A stretch of DNA of 62,037 bases from an uncultured Clostridium sp. Lineage in GTDB: Bacteria; Bacillota; Clostridia; Lachnospirales; Lachnospiraceae. Below, piece by piece: positions 26,901-34,477 of the stretch (position 1 is the first letter of the stretch; every line of letters begins with the position of its first letter). The notes under the pieces were generated by a model. It was not told where the DNA came from. It worked only from the letters and a program-made list of their open reading frames with translations, and searched no databases. A program made the position numbers and the translations under genes. The stretch spans positions 1-62,037 of the forward strand of contig CAMEFI010000020.1 of NCBI GenBank assembly GCA_945915475.1, written 5' to 3'.

Positions 26901-27657
26901 GATTCACCTTCTTTTTTAGTCCTAACCAACTTATAAAAATGGATATTCCTATATATATTAGTTCCATAAATGCTGATAAGGGGTAAGAACCCAGATCGTC
27001 CCCACGGAAAAGATAAATGGGATTAATTTCTGGATAGTCATAAAACAGAAACCACATCATTTCATATAGAATAAAAGGTCCAATTACTGTTATATAACGG
27101 TTACAACTCCATACTGCAAAAGCAAAACTCACTAATGCAAATAACATTCCAAATAAAAAACCTAAAAGAACCTTAAAGCCAAGGACAAAGAAATCTCCAT
27201 ATCGTTCGATATAATATACCATTTGTGTTCCTTCCATAAAACCATTTTGTGGAATGCCGTGATATCCTAAAACATAACCTATGATACAAACGCAGAAAAA
27301 TGGAATACCTATCGTGATACCACCTGAAAGCCCCACTGATATCATCCGAATAATTCCATATTTCTTCCAAGTTGTCCTTGATATAATCATTTCAAAATAT
27401 CCACTATTATACTCTTCGCAGAAGCGTATGGAATATCCTAGTGCTGGAAAAATAGCTGCAAATGGTGTAAATCCAGATAATGCCATTGCATTGACAATGT
27501 ACACATATGTACTAGAGACTCTTGGTTCTATATTGGTATAGGTTATGATTCCATGTACTAATATCCCTGTCAACAATATAATAGAAATCCACATCAATTT
27601 TCCTGTAAAAGCTCTCTTTATATCTTGTTTAAAAAAATATGTACTTTTCATTGACAT
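26893..27657 (-). CDS. Multi-pass membrane protein, probable ABC-2-type transporter subunit
   Basis: 254 residues with about six membrane helices and an N-terminal MKSTYFFKQDIKRAFTGK segment of the kind found in ABC-2 permeases. A long outer loop (YEMMWFLFYDYPEINPIYL) ends near the last helix. The start may be ATG 27657 or 27651 (both near AGG). It lies between the lipoprotein and two further membrane-protein genes. Three different membrane subunits with a single ATPase is more than the usual pair for this exporter type. Confidence 0.65.
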   Translation of the reverse strand: MSMKSTYFFKQDIKRAFTGKLMWISIILLTGILVHGIITYTNIEPRVSSTYVYIVNAMALSGFTPFAAIFPALGYSIRFCEEYNSGYFEMIISRTTWKKYGIIRMISVGLSGGITIGIPFFCVCIIGYVLGYHGIPQNGFMEGTQMVYYIERYGDFFVLGFKVLLGFLFGMLFALVSFAFAVWSCNRYITVIGPFILYEMMWFLFYDYPEINPIYLFRGDDLGSYPLSAFMELIYIGISIFISWLGLKKKVNHE

Positions 27658-27676
27658 TCAACCTATCTTAAATCCT

Positions 27677-28828
27677 TTAATTTACGCTAATCAAATCGCC
27701 GCTTTCTCCATCAATAATAATATCTGTTGTAACATTTCCTATAATATCCGAATTTAACAAATATTGTTGCGTGGGAACATATATCCGCCATACCGGTTTT
27801 AATGTATATGTGTCCCAGTTATCTGTTGTAAGCATATACATTAGTTCTGCACGATTAAAAGTCATAGATGAACTGCAGATGATATCTCCATTGTTGACAT
27901 GCTGTTCTAATACATGTATTAATTGTTCCGGGGTAATTACTTTTGTTTTTTTGCTTTCTGCAATATCCCATAGCATATTATCAACCTGTATCATTCCTAC
28001 TCCGCTATTGCCTACTTCTGCATAACCATACGCATTAATTTCGTTGATATCTCCATGAGCCAATCCATTTGCTAAAGGCAGATTCCCAATTTGAATCATG
28101 AAATATATACTGTAAAATATATTGCCGTCGTTGCTAAAACCTTGATAATACTCTGGTTTCAAGTTATCGATGCCCAAAACAGCAAACTTATCTTCCAATT
28201 CTTTCCAAGCCATATTAAATGTGTATTTCTCGGATATGTTTTCTTCTGAAGAAAATTCATAATTATTCCTGGATATCGCCATATATTTGTCATCAAGAGT
28301 TTCGTTACGGAAAAAAAAACTAGAGTCAGAAAAACGGGAAAAGGTAACAGTATTATCTGCATTGGTTACGTGAAAAGCATGATTTATAGAAGTTTTTTTA
28401 AGCATTCCTTCTTCGTTATTGCCGTCATAGGAGTTCTCTTTATTATACGGTTCAATATCATTGACGTCCTGCAGTTGTTCGTCTCCGGCAAAAAAATGTT
28501 TAATAATGGATTGTCTGTCAAATTCTACAGTAGAAGGAATGATACTTAAGATATCTATATCATTATAATTTATATCCGGAAAGTCTGTCTTCAATATTAA
28601 CTTATCATCATTAGAACCTAGATTTACATTACAGGTATATCCATTTTCTGTTTTTATCAAATGTGTAGTTTCTTCCGTGAGGGTGTTATCTTGCTTTGTC
28701 TCTTTTGTTCCGACTGCCTGTTTTATACCGGCATCTGTGGTATTACTTTGTGGAATAGAAGTACATCCTATTAAACTGAGAGTTAAAAATGTGCTTGTTA
28801 ATAGAAATTTTATTCTGTGTTTAAACAT
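27677..28828 (-). CDS. Lipoprotein of unknown function in the agr-linked cluster
   Basis: 383 residues. The signal peptide ends in the lipobox LIGC with lipidated Cys22, so the protein is anchored on the outside of the membrane. The mature part begins with a Ser/Thr/Gln-rich linker, then a beta-rich domain; the end ITTDIIIDGESGDLISVN-like pattern recalls PepSY/regulatory beta-hairpins, but no firm family match was recognised. A perfect AGGAGG ribosome site is 7 bases before the ATG. It stands between the small secreted protein and the three membrane proteins, where immunity, lipid-anchored chaperone or substrate-binding roles are possible. Confidence 0.7.
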   Translation of the reverse strand: MFKHRIKFLLTSTFLTLSLIGCTSIPQSNTTDAGIKQAVGTKETKQDNTLTEETTHLIKTENGYTCNVNLGSNDDKLILKTDFPDINYNDIDILSIIPSTVEFDRQSIIKHFFAGDEQLQDVNDIEPYNKENSYDGNNEEGMLKKTSINHAFHVTNADNTVTFSRFSDSSFFFRNETLDDKYMAISRNNYEFSSEENISEKYTFNMAWKELEDKFAVLGIDNLKPEYYQGFSNDGNIFYSIYFMIQIGNLPLANGLAHGDINEINAYGYAEVGNSGVGMIQVDNMLWDIAESKKTKVITPEQLIHVLEQHVNNGDIICSSSMTFNRAELMYMLTTDNWDTYTLKPVWRIYVPTQQYLLNSDIIGNVTTDIIIDGESGDLISVN

Positions 28829-28883
28829 TTTAAAAGCCTCCTAGTAGCAGACATATAAAATATATGCCTGCCTTTTATGTTTG

Positions 28884-29321
28884 TTAATAAGAAACTTTGT
28901 CTGCATTAAACCATCCTGTAGCTTTAAATGTAGACTGGTAAGAATCGTCCATACGAGCAGCTAATCTGTAATCCGATAAATATGCATCACCTGAAGCATA
29001 TGATACGGTAGTACCTCCTGTCGAATGACGCCAAACAGCACTGTTTGTGCATTTCTTGATAATGGCATTTGTAGAGGAATTATATCTTACAGGACAAAAA
29101 CTAATTCCGTAAGTTCCAGAACAAGTTATACTACTAACGTATATTGTCCAAGGATCGCTTTTTATTGTCTTTTTATTATAAGTATCTGACATTTTGTTAT
29201 ATGCCTGACCTGAATTCGTTAATGAAAAATTGAATCCAGGTTTGCTTGCGGCATAAACAGTTCCTGATAATAATATTGCACTTAATAATACAAATATAGT
29301 AGTTTTTTTAATTTTCTTCAT
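28884..29321 (-). CDS. Small secreted protein, DUF2712-like
   Basis: 145 residues with a clear signal peptide (KK start, hydrophobic 9-20, cleavage expected after VYA, residue 24). The mature ~120 residues are beta-rich, with three cysteines, and end in a pattern (AARMDDSYQSTFKATGWFN) that I recall from DUF2712-type secreted proteins found beside ABC transporters. RBS AGAGGT precedes the ATG. It is the first structural gene after agrDB on the same strand, so it is a good candidate product of the quorum-controlled cluster: bacteriocin-like, matrix or signalling protein. The family assignment is from memory. Confidence 0.65.
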   Translation of the reverse strand: MKKIKKTTIFVLLSAILLSGTVYAASKPGFNFSLTNSGQAYNKMSDTYNKKTIKSDPWTIYVSSITCSGTYGISFCPVRYNSSTNAIIKKCTNSAVWRHSTGGTTVSYASGDAYLSDYRLAARMDDSYQSTFKATGWFNADKVSY

Positions 29322-29456
29322 TTGAAATACCTCTTATCTCATATTTATATTTGTTTTCTGTGTTGAAAATTTTGACTTCTTTTTTATAATACTAATGTTA
29401 TTTGGGGCTTTCTATCATTTCTTGTATTGCGTGATCTAGTTTGACAGAAAGCCTTA

Positions 29457-29480
29457 TTAAATTGGTGGACTATCTTCCAT
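29457..29480 (-). other. Seven-codon micro-ORF with a perfect Shine-Dalgarno
   Basis: AAAGGAGG (29496-29489) lies exactly 8 bases before an ATG that opens MEDSPPI and stops. An imperfect inverted repeat (GGCTTTCT...AGAAAGCC) follows, then the DUF2712-like gene. It may be a leader peptide that controls the secreted-protein gene, or a leftover ribosome site of a decayed gene. Confidence 0.35.
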
Positions 29481-29524
29481 GTGAATGGCCTCCTTTCTTT
29501 TGAGATTGGAATTATTAGCACCAC

Positions 29525-29566
29525 TTGTCTGTTATGAATACGTTTAGTAGAGAAAATAACAGACAA
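29525..29566. promoter_or_regulatory. 11-bp perfect inverted repeat between agrB and the secreted-protein gene
   Basis: TTGTCTGTTAT (29525-29535) and ATAACAGACAA (29556-29566) are exact inverted copies with a 20-bp spacer. No T-run follows on either strand, so a protein-binding site fits better than a terminator. ATTGTC followed by GTT also occurs in the agrD promoter region. Confidence 0.45.
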
Positions 29567-29615
29567 TACAGTGTAATGAACGTGTATTGATATAATGAAG
29601 ATGATGATTCTAATC

Positions 29616-30191
29616 TTAAAATTTATTAATACATTGACTAATAATGCAGGGCAATTGTAAGATTGCTGATAAAATAATGCCAATAGAAAGGCATTTGGAA
29701 ATATTTACATAATGTAACAAGTACATAAATAGAATTATCATTGAAAGAACAAAAAGAATTCGATGAACATATCTTTGATATAATACTTTTTCTTTTTGTG
29801 TTAATGGGTGATTTACATGTTCAATCGGGCTAAATATTGATAATGTTAATATGCTAACAAAGGTTACAATTAGTAAGGATCTTTCGTTTGTAATGTGTTG
29901 TGAGCAGTAGATGCAGCTTATTAACAAGATGCTTGAAAAAGTAAAGCATGTCCATGCATGTTCTGTATGATATCCTCCGCTGAATTTTCGAATAATCATG
30001 AAGGGTAGAATAATCCATACACTTTCTATGATACAACCGAAGAATGTTCCATAAGCAATGGCTAAAAAAATTGGGGATATCGTTAATAATACAATATAGA
30101 TTGCATATTGATATAAGTCTCTATCTTGTTCTTCGATTCCATTATTTTTAATCAGCAAATCTGTAAGAAAATCTGCACATTTGGAAATCAT
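29616..30191 (-). CDS. agrB: Accessory gene regulator B (AgrB), peptide-processing membrane endopeptidase
   Basis: 191 residues, the usual AgrB length. RKFSGGYHTEHAWTC carries the catalytic pair His75 and Cys82 with the seven-residue spacing of the family. Several membrane helices follow. AgrB cuts the C-terminal tail of the AgrD precursor and forms the thiolactone ring at the membrane. The start codon overlaps the agrD stop by four bases (ATGA), so the two are translationally coupled. It is the second gene of the minus-strand cluster. Confidence 0.92.
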   Translation of the reverse strand: MISKCADFLTDLLIKNNGIEEQDRDLYQYAIYIVLLTISPIFLAIAYGTFFGCIIESVWIILPFMIIRKFSGGYHTEHAWTCFTFSSILLISCIYCSQHITNERSLLIVTFVSILTLSIFSPIEHVNHPLTQKEKVLYQRYVHRILFVLSMIILFMYLLHYVNISKCLSIGIILSAILQLPCIISQCINKF

Positions 30192-30337
30192 TTATTTTTC
30201 TTATAACGATCTAAACCTGTAGGAGCCTTTGGCTGGTAGGCGATCATACAGGATGTGGAATTAGCATCTGCTTTTATAGCGGATTCTAATAATTTAGCCA
30301 TACTTTTAGCTATATAATTTGTTTTTTTCTTTTCCAT
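30188..30337 (-). CDS. agrD: AgrD-type cyclic lactone autoinducer precursor peptide
   Basis: 49 residues. The first ~24 form an amphipathic lysine-rich helix (IAKSMAKLLESAIKA), as in AgrD leaders. The core STSCMIAY follows, and the tail QPKAPTGL is the conserved C-terminal recognition region. AgrB should cut after Tyr34 and link it to Cys30, giving a five-residue thiolactone C-M-I-A-Y with an exocyclic N-terminal tail. This start has AAAGGAG 7 bases upstream; a longer frame to 30370 is unlikely. The processed peptide should be sensed by the divergently encoded kinase at 31240. Confidence 0.88.
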   Translation of the reverse strand: MEKKKTNYIAKSMAKLLESAIKADANSTSCMIAYQPKAPTGLDRYKKNK

Positions 30338-30430
30338 AGAGAACTCCTTTCTGATATGAGAAACCATCATCTTCCCTATAACGTCACTTTACCAAATTAA
30401 ATGTAAAATACAAGTACTTGGGAATGAAAC

Positions 30431-30450
30431 GACAATTTTTGACACTTTTT
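30431..30450. promoter_or_regulatory. Tandem 10-bp repeats between agrD and the LytTR regulator
   Basis: GACAATTTTT and GACACTTTTT follow each other directly, one helical turn apart. They lie between the divergent agrD and regulator promoters, where an AgrA-like LytTR protein is expected to bind. A weak minus-strand promoter for agrD may use TTGTCG (near 30434-30429) with a long spacer, fitting activator dependence. Confidence 0.4.
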
Positions 30451-30466
30451 GGTATCTTTTATAATC

Positions 30467-30495
30467 TTGTCAGGCAATTTCATAAAGACTATAAT
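30467..30495 (+). promoter_or_regulatory. Promoter of the agr-type regulator and kinase genes
   Basis: TTGTCA (30467-30472), a 17-bp spacer and TATAAT (30490-30495). The start lies about 20 bases before the AGGAG ribosome site of the response regulator gene. This strong promoter faces away from agrD. Confidence 0.7.
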
Positions 30496-30523
30496 AAGTA
30501 AAAATGATGAAGGAGAATAACAA

Positions 30524-31231
30524 GTGAAATTTGCGGTTTGCGATGATGACAAGTTTGCTTACGAACAATTAGAAGAATATATTTTTGAATTTTTTGGTAC
30601 GCGTCATTTGAAAAAACCTGAAATGGAATATTTTCAAGACGGAGAGTCTCTATTATGCAGTGGAATAGATATGGATGTTTTATTTCTTGATATTGAAATG
30701 CCCGGAGTGGATGGTATCTTTATTGGGAATGAATTAAAAAGAAGAAATCCGGAGTTAATCATTCTTGTAATATCGGCTTATCCGGAATATTTGGATGATG
30801 CCATGAGGTTTCATGTTTTTCGCTATCTGACTAAACCGCTGGAAGAGCAGCGTCTGTATCGAAATTTAGAAGATGTGTTAACGGCATTGTCTTCTGCTTG
30901 CATGAAGGTCGCAATTGAAACAAAACAGAGGACATATACTGTCAGCACTTCTGAAATTATATATATAGAAGCACAAGGAAAAAAAGTATATATACAAACG
31001 GCAACAACAAAATATGAATCTACACGTACCATTCAAACATGGTTAGAAATACTTCCGCACACACTCTTTTTTCAGACGCATCGGAGTTATATTGTGAATT
31101 TACAACATGTGTGTAATTTTGACCATACATTGGTATATCTTGCAAACAATACATTTCAAGCTTATCTGACTAGAAGACATTATAAAGAATTTAAAGAAGC
31201 ATATCTTATTTTTTTGGAAAGCGCGAGGTGA
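30524..31231 (+). CDS. AgrA-like response regulator with LytTR DNA-binding domain
   Basis: 235 residues. An N-terminal receiver has the acidic pocket CDDD (residues 7-9), phospho-Asp56 (LFLDIEMPG) and the conserved Lys in YLTKPL. A C-terminal LytTR domain (about 130-230) carries the family pattern EIIYIEAQGKKVYI, then FFQTHRSYIVNL. The start is GTG with AGGAG 8 bases upstream. It overlaps the kinase region by a few bases and is divergent from agrD, the classical split layout of an autoinducing-peptide circuit. Expected to activate agrDB and probably the transporter cluster. Confidence 0.92.
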   Translation: MKFAVCDDDKFAYEQLEEYIFEFFGTRHLKKPEMEYFQDGESLLCSGIDMDVLFLDIEMPGVDGIFIGNELKRRNPELIILVISAYPEYLDDAMRFHVFRYLTKPLEEQRLYRNLEDVLTALSSACMKVAIETKQRTYTVSTSEIIYIEAQGKKVYIQTATTKYESTRTIQTWLEILPHTLFFQTHRSYIVNLQHVCNFDHTLVYLANNTFQAYLTRRHYKEFKEAYLIFLESAR

Positions 31232-31239
31232 TTGAACTT

Positions 31240-32550
31240 ATGGGCACAATCTGTTGTTATTTTCTTATTTTTGTTGCAGAGGCATGGATCCTTCGACAAT
31301 ATACGGCTACGATATTTAAAAGACGACAAACGATATCGATTGACATCTGTGTTTTGCTTTTTTTATATAGTATTTTGTTTGCTTGTTCTTTTCTGGAAAT
31401 ATTCTGGCTTAATACAATGATGTTTTTCGTATGTAACAGTATTTATATTCACTATATATATGACATTTCATATAGCCAGACGATTTTTCATGCAGTCCTT
31501 ATTACGGTAATTATGTGTATGTGTGAATTATTGGTTTCGGGTTTTATTTCCCGTATAACACCAAATTTCTATGCAAATGCAACTACAACACGTAATCTTT
31601 TTCTTTTGGCGATTTTCAGTAAATTGTTATATTCCCTGTTTTTATATCTGTTGGCACGAATTATAGCAGATACCGAAACAAAGAACACAGTATATCAAAA
31701 ATCAAGTATTTTTCTCTTATGTGTGCCCGTGTCCTCGATTATTGTGACATTGACAATTATTAAAATGTGTGAAGAGGAATCTATTTCAAAGACCATGAAT
31801 TATATGATAATTTTGTGTGCATTTTTACAATTGTGTACGAATCTGCTGGTTTTTGGAATTCATCAGTATAATCAGGGAAAAGCAATGGAGTATACAAATT
31901 TACAGTTGATGCTACAAAAAGAGACATCGTCTTCTGAATATTATAGACAGATGTTGAAGGTAAATGAGAATCATAATATTTTGATTCATGATATAACCAA
32001 ACATCTGAATGCTATTGCAATACTAAATGAAAAAAATGAAAGAGAAAAAATAAAAGCATACATAAATCAATTGTTTGCATCTTCTGATCTGAAAAAAAGA
32101 AACCGGTTAAGTGATAATCCGTTATTAAATATAATTCTCAATCAATATCAAGCAATTTGTGAGGAGAAACATATTACCTTTTTGGCGGATATTCGAAGCG
32201 AAGTTTTAAAATTTGTAACAGATAACGACTTGATAACGATATTTTGCAATTTGCTTGACAATGCTGTAGAGGCAAGCTGGACTATACCGAATGCAATAAT
32301 AGAATGTAGTGTGTTTCGCAGAGAAAATACAGCATTTACCGTAATCATGATTGTTAATTCCTGTCGATGTAATCCCATTAAGGGAAACCATGAATTGGTA
32401 ACAAAGAAAGAGAATAAATATGTACATGGTTTTGGAATGAAAAGTATCGAACGAGCAATTAAGGAGTATGATGGAGAAATGACATACTATTATGATGACA
32501 ACAAGTATGATTTTCATACAGTCATTACGCTTAAATGTCCGTTAGATTGA
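31240..32550 (+). CDS. AgrC-like sensor histidine kinase (GHKL ATPase)
   Basis: 436 residues. About six membrane helices occupy residues 1-200, as in peptide-sensing HPK10 kinases. The phosphoacceptor His is in LIHDITKHLNAI (His250). The ATPase domain has N-box CNLLDNAVEAS and G-box HGFGMKSIERAI. ATG 31240 was chosen because GAGGTGA lies 8 bases before it; GTG 31228 is the in-frame alternative. Expected to bind the AgrD-derived thiolactone outside and phosphorylate the LytTR regulator encoded just upstream. Confidence 0.9.
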   Translation: MGTICCYFLIFVAEAWILRQYTATIFKRRQTISIDICVLLFLYSILFACSFLEIFWLNTMMFFVCNSIYIHYIYDISYSQTIFHAVLITVIMCMCELLVSGFISRITPNFYANATTTRNLFLLAIFSKLLYSLFLYLLARIIADTETKNTVYQKSSIFLLCVPVSSIIVTLTIIKMCEEESISKTMNYMIILCAFLQLCTNLLVFGIHQYNQGKAMEYTNLQLMLQKETSSSEYYRQMLKVNENHNILIHDITKHLNAIAILNEKNEREKIKAYINQLFASSDLKKRNRLSDNPLLNIILNQYQAICEEKHITFLADIRSEVLKFVTDNDLITIFCNLLDNAVEASWTIPNAIIECSVFRRENTAFTVIMIVNSCRCNPIKGNHELVTKKENKYVHGFGMKSIERAIKEYDGEMTYYYDDNKYDFHTVITLKCPLD

Positions 32551-32564
32551 TAATGGACTGAAAC

Positions 32565-32608
32565 TTGCATTTGGGGTATCAGATATGCTATGATTTTGCA
32601 TATGATAC
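32565..32608 (+). promoter_or_regulatory. Promoter and imperfect palindrome upstream of the CysK-like gene
   Basis: TTGCAT (32565-32570), an 18-bp spacer and TATGAT (32589-32594). GTATCAGATATGC and GCATATGATAC form an imperfect inverted repeat around the -10, a possible operator. The ribosome site AGAGG precedes the ATG at 32635. Confidence 0.5.
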
Positions 32609-32634
32609 AATAAATAGATAAAAGAGGTAGCAAC

Positions 32635-33564
32635 ATGATTTATGATAATGTATTGGATTGTATGGGACAGACTCCTGTCATCCGGTTGAACAGAATGGCA
32701 GACCCGGAAGGGGCGGAGGTGCTGGTCAAATTTGAAGGATTGAATGTGGGTGGTTCCATCAAGACAAGAACGGCCTATTATATGATCAAAAAGGCAGAAA
32801 AGGAAGGAATTATCCATGAGAATACCATTATTGTAGAGCCTACCAGCGGCAACCAGGGAATCGGGCTTGCACTTGTAGGGGCGGTAAAGGGATATCATAC
32901 CATTATTATCATGCCGGATTCCGTCAGTGAGGAACGGCGCAAACTGGTACAGCATTACGGTGCTGAAGTGAAGCTGGTGCATGACGCAGGCAATATCGGG
33001 GCCTGTATCGATGAGTGTATGCAGATTGCCATGAATATGGCAAAGGAGAATCCCAATGTCTATGTGCCACAGCAGTTTGAGAATCCTGCCAATCCTATGG
33101 TGCATAGGCACCACACTGGTCTGGAAATTCTTGAGCAGGTGGCAGGACCCATTGATGGTTTTTGTTCCGGTATTGGTACTGGCGGCACCATTAGTGGTAT
33201 CGGTGAGGTGTTGAAGGCACAGAACCCGGATATTGAAATCTGGGCGGTGGAGCCGGAAAATGCAGCGATTCTGGCAGGAGGAACCGTTGGAACCCATTTA
33301 CAGATGGGAATCGGGGATGGTCTGATTCCGAAGAATCTGAATCAGAATATATATGATGATATTTATGTGGTGACGGACGGGGAGGCAATCCAGACCGCAA
33401 AGGATCTGGCAGCTAAGGAGGGTCTTATGTGTGGAATCAGCAGTGGCACCAATGTTGCAGCCGCCCTAAAGCTTGCTAAGAAATTAGGGAAAGGCAAGAC
33501 TGTTGTCACAGTTCTGCCTGACACTGCGGAAAGATATTTCTCTACGCCGCTGTTTGAGGAGTGA
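32635..33564 (+). CDS. CysK-like PLP-dependent cysteine synthase family protein
   Basis: 309 residues, the normal size. The PLP lysine lies in GGSIKTR (Lys43). The substrate loop is TSGNQG (70-75), the PLP phosphate loop is SGIGTGGTISG, and PDTAERYFST is near the end. The family makes cysteine from O-acetylserine and sulfide. Typical CysK has GGSVKDR, TSGNTG and PDTGERY; the changes at T/Q and D/T suggest a subfamily with perhaps another substrate. It is followed by an Lrp-type regulator, which may control it. Confidence 0.82.
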   Translation: MIYDNVLDCMGQTPVIRLNRMADPEGAEVLVKFEGLNVGGSIKTRTAYYMIKKAEKEGIIHENTIIVEPTSGNQGIGLALVGAVKGYHTIIIMPDSVSEERRKLVQHYGAEVKLVHDAGNIGACIDECMQIAMNMAKENPNVYVPQQFENPANPMVHRHHTGLEILEQVAGPIDGFCSGIGTGGTISGIGEVLKAQNPDIEIWAVEPENAAILAGGTVGTHLQMGIGDGLIPKNLNQNIYDDIYVVTDGEAIQTAKDLAAKEGLMCGISSGTNVAAALKLAKKLGKGKTVVTVLPDTAERYFSTPLFEE

Positions 33565-33597
33565 AACTTATTGCAATCATCAATTGAGGAAAAGGAT

Positions 33598-34029
33598 ATG
33601 GATCGGTTAGATTATGATATTTTAGAATGTTTGAGGGAAAATGGAAGAGAGAAAGCTTCGATTATCAGCGAAAAGGTAAATCTTTCCGTATCGGCTGTGT
33701 CGGAACGGATTCGCAAGTTAGAACAGCAGGGGGTTATTCAGGGCTATACGGTGCTGACGGACCGGAAACAGTTAGGGATGGGAATGATTGCCATTATGGA
33801 GGTTCGCCTGGAGCATCCCAAATATTATGATGGATTTACCAAAATGGTGGCAGAGACGGAGGAGATAGCATCCTGCTATTATCTGACAGGAGATTTTGAT
33901 TTCGTGTTGAAAATCTATGCGGCAGATTCGGATCATCTTGAGACGATTCATCGAAAGATTAAGAGTATGAAAGGTGTGGGGAATACAAGAACGCATATCA
34001 CACTGAAGACAGTGAAGGAGGAACGTTAG
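33598..34029 (+). CDS. Lrp/AsnC family transcriptional regulator
   Basis: 143 residues. The N-terminal HTH begins MDRLDYDILECLRENGR and continues with SVSAVSERIRKLEQQGVI. The C-terminal ligand-binding RAM domain follows (MIAIMEVRLEHPKYY, then YYLTGDFDFVLKIYA). ATG 33598 fits the family's usual start and has GAGGAAAAGG upstream; a TTG at 33571 also has a ribosome site. Such regulators respond to amino acids. Its place just after the CysK-like gene suggests it regulates amino-acid or cysteine metabolism. Confidence 0.9.
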   Translation: MDRLDYDILECLRENGREKASIISEKVNLSVSAVSERIRKLEQQGVIQGYTVLTDRKQLGMGMIAIMEVRLEHPKYYDGFTKMVAETEEIASCYYLTGDFDFVLKIYAADSDHLETIHRKIKSMKGVGNTRTHITLKTVKEER

Positions 34030-34135
34030 GGAAAAGAGATATTTTGCGTGAATACAGTTATGAAAAGCTTAAAAGGAAAATAATTTTGATATTTACAAGA
34101 TATATCAAAAAAATTACGGAAAATTGAATAATCTA

Positions 34136-34164
34136 TTTACATTATTTTTGCGTAGGTCTATAAT
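34136..34164 (+). promoter_or_regulatory. Promoter immediately upstream of a strong terminator
   Basis: TTTACA (34136-34141), a 17-bp spacer and a perfect TATAAT (34159-34164). The transcript would start near 34171 and meet a strong terminator only about 11 bases later (34182-34236). Most RNA would be about 65 nt. Confidence 0.7.
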
Positions 34165-34181
34165 TCAAGAAAATTAATAAA

Positions 34182-34236
34182 GAACCATTCGACAAAGGGG
34201 TCATTCAGCTCCTTTTGTCGGGTGGTTCTTTTTTTA
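34182..34236 (+). terminator. Strong intrinsic terminator or leader attenuator
   Basis: GAACCATTCGACAAAGG pairs with CCTTTTGTCGGGTGGTTC (minor mismatches) across a short loop, followed by TTTTTTT. It belongs to the short leader upstream of the D-amino-acid operon, separated from it by the MITE-like element. Confidence 0.8.
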
Positions 34237-34245
34237 CTCTATAGG

Positions 34246-34477
34246 ATTAGGGCATCAAAAGCCCATGTTGAATTTGTGACCTGACACAATGCACGAGAAA
34301 AGATTGTTTGCATTCCATTGCGCTAACCGTTCCGATGAGCCTCTAATCGCAAAATTGTGTTCAGCATAGGCTTCCACGATTTTCAGAGTCTCATCTACAC
34401 AGCGCAAAAGTCATTTAAACAATCTTTTTGTGCAATACGCCGTTAAATTTTTGAACATGGGCTTTTGACACCCTAAT
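34246..34477. mobile_element. MITE-like element with 24-bp terminal inverted repeats
   Basis: A 232-bp non-coding element. Its ends are ATTAGGGCATCAAAAG at left and, read inverted, ATTAGGGTGTCAAAAG at right, both continuing into CCCATGTT: 24 bp with two differences. Weaker inverted homology runs about 75 bp inward (AAAAGATTGTTT, ATTGCGCT), so the whole can fold into a long hairpin. The direct repeat CTCTATAGG(AT) flanks it at 34237-34247 and 34478-34488, consistent with a 9-bp target duplication. It sits between a leader/terminator and the start of the D-amino-acid operon. Confidence 0.7.

Noticed and set aside
29384-29683. A 99-residue minus-strand frame overlapping the end of agrB
   Set aside because: It overlaps agrB by about 68 bases, has no ribosome site at its start and has a composition unlike a protein. 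It is a chance frame over the intergenic region.
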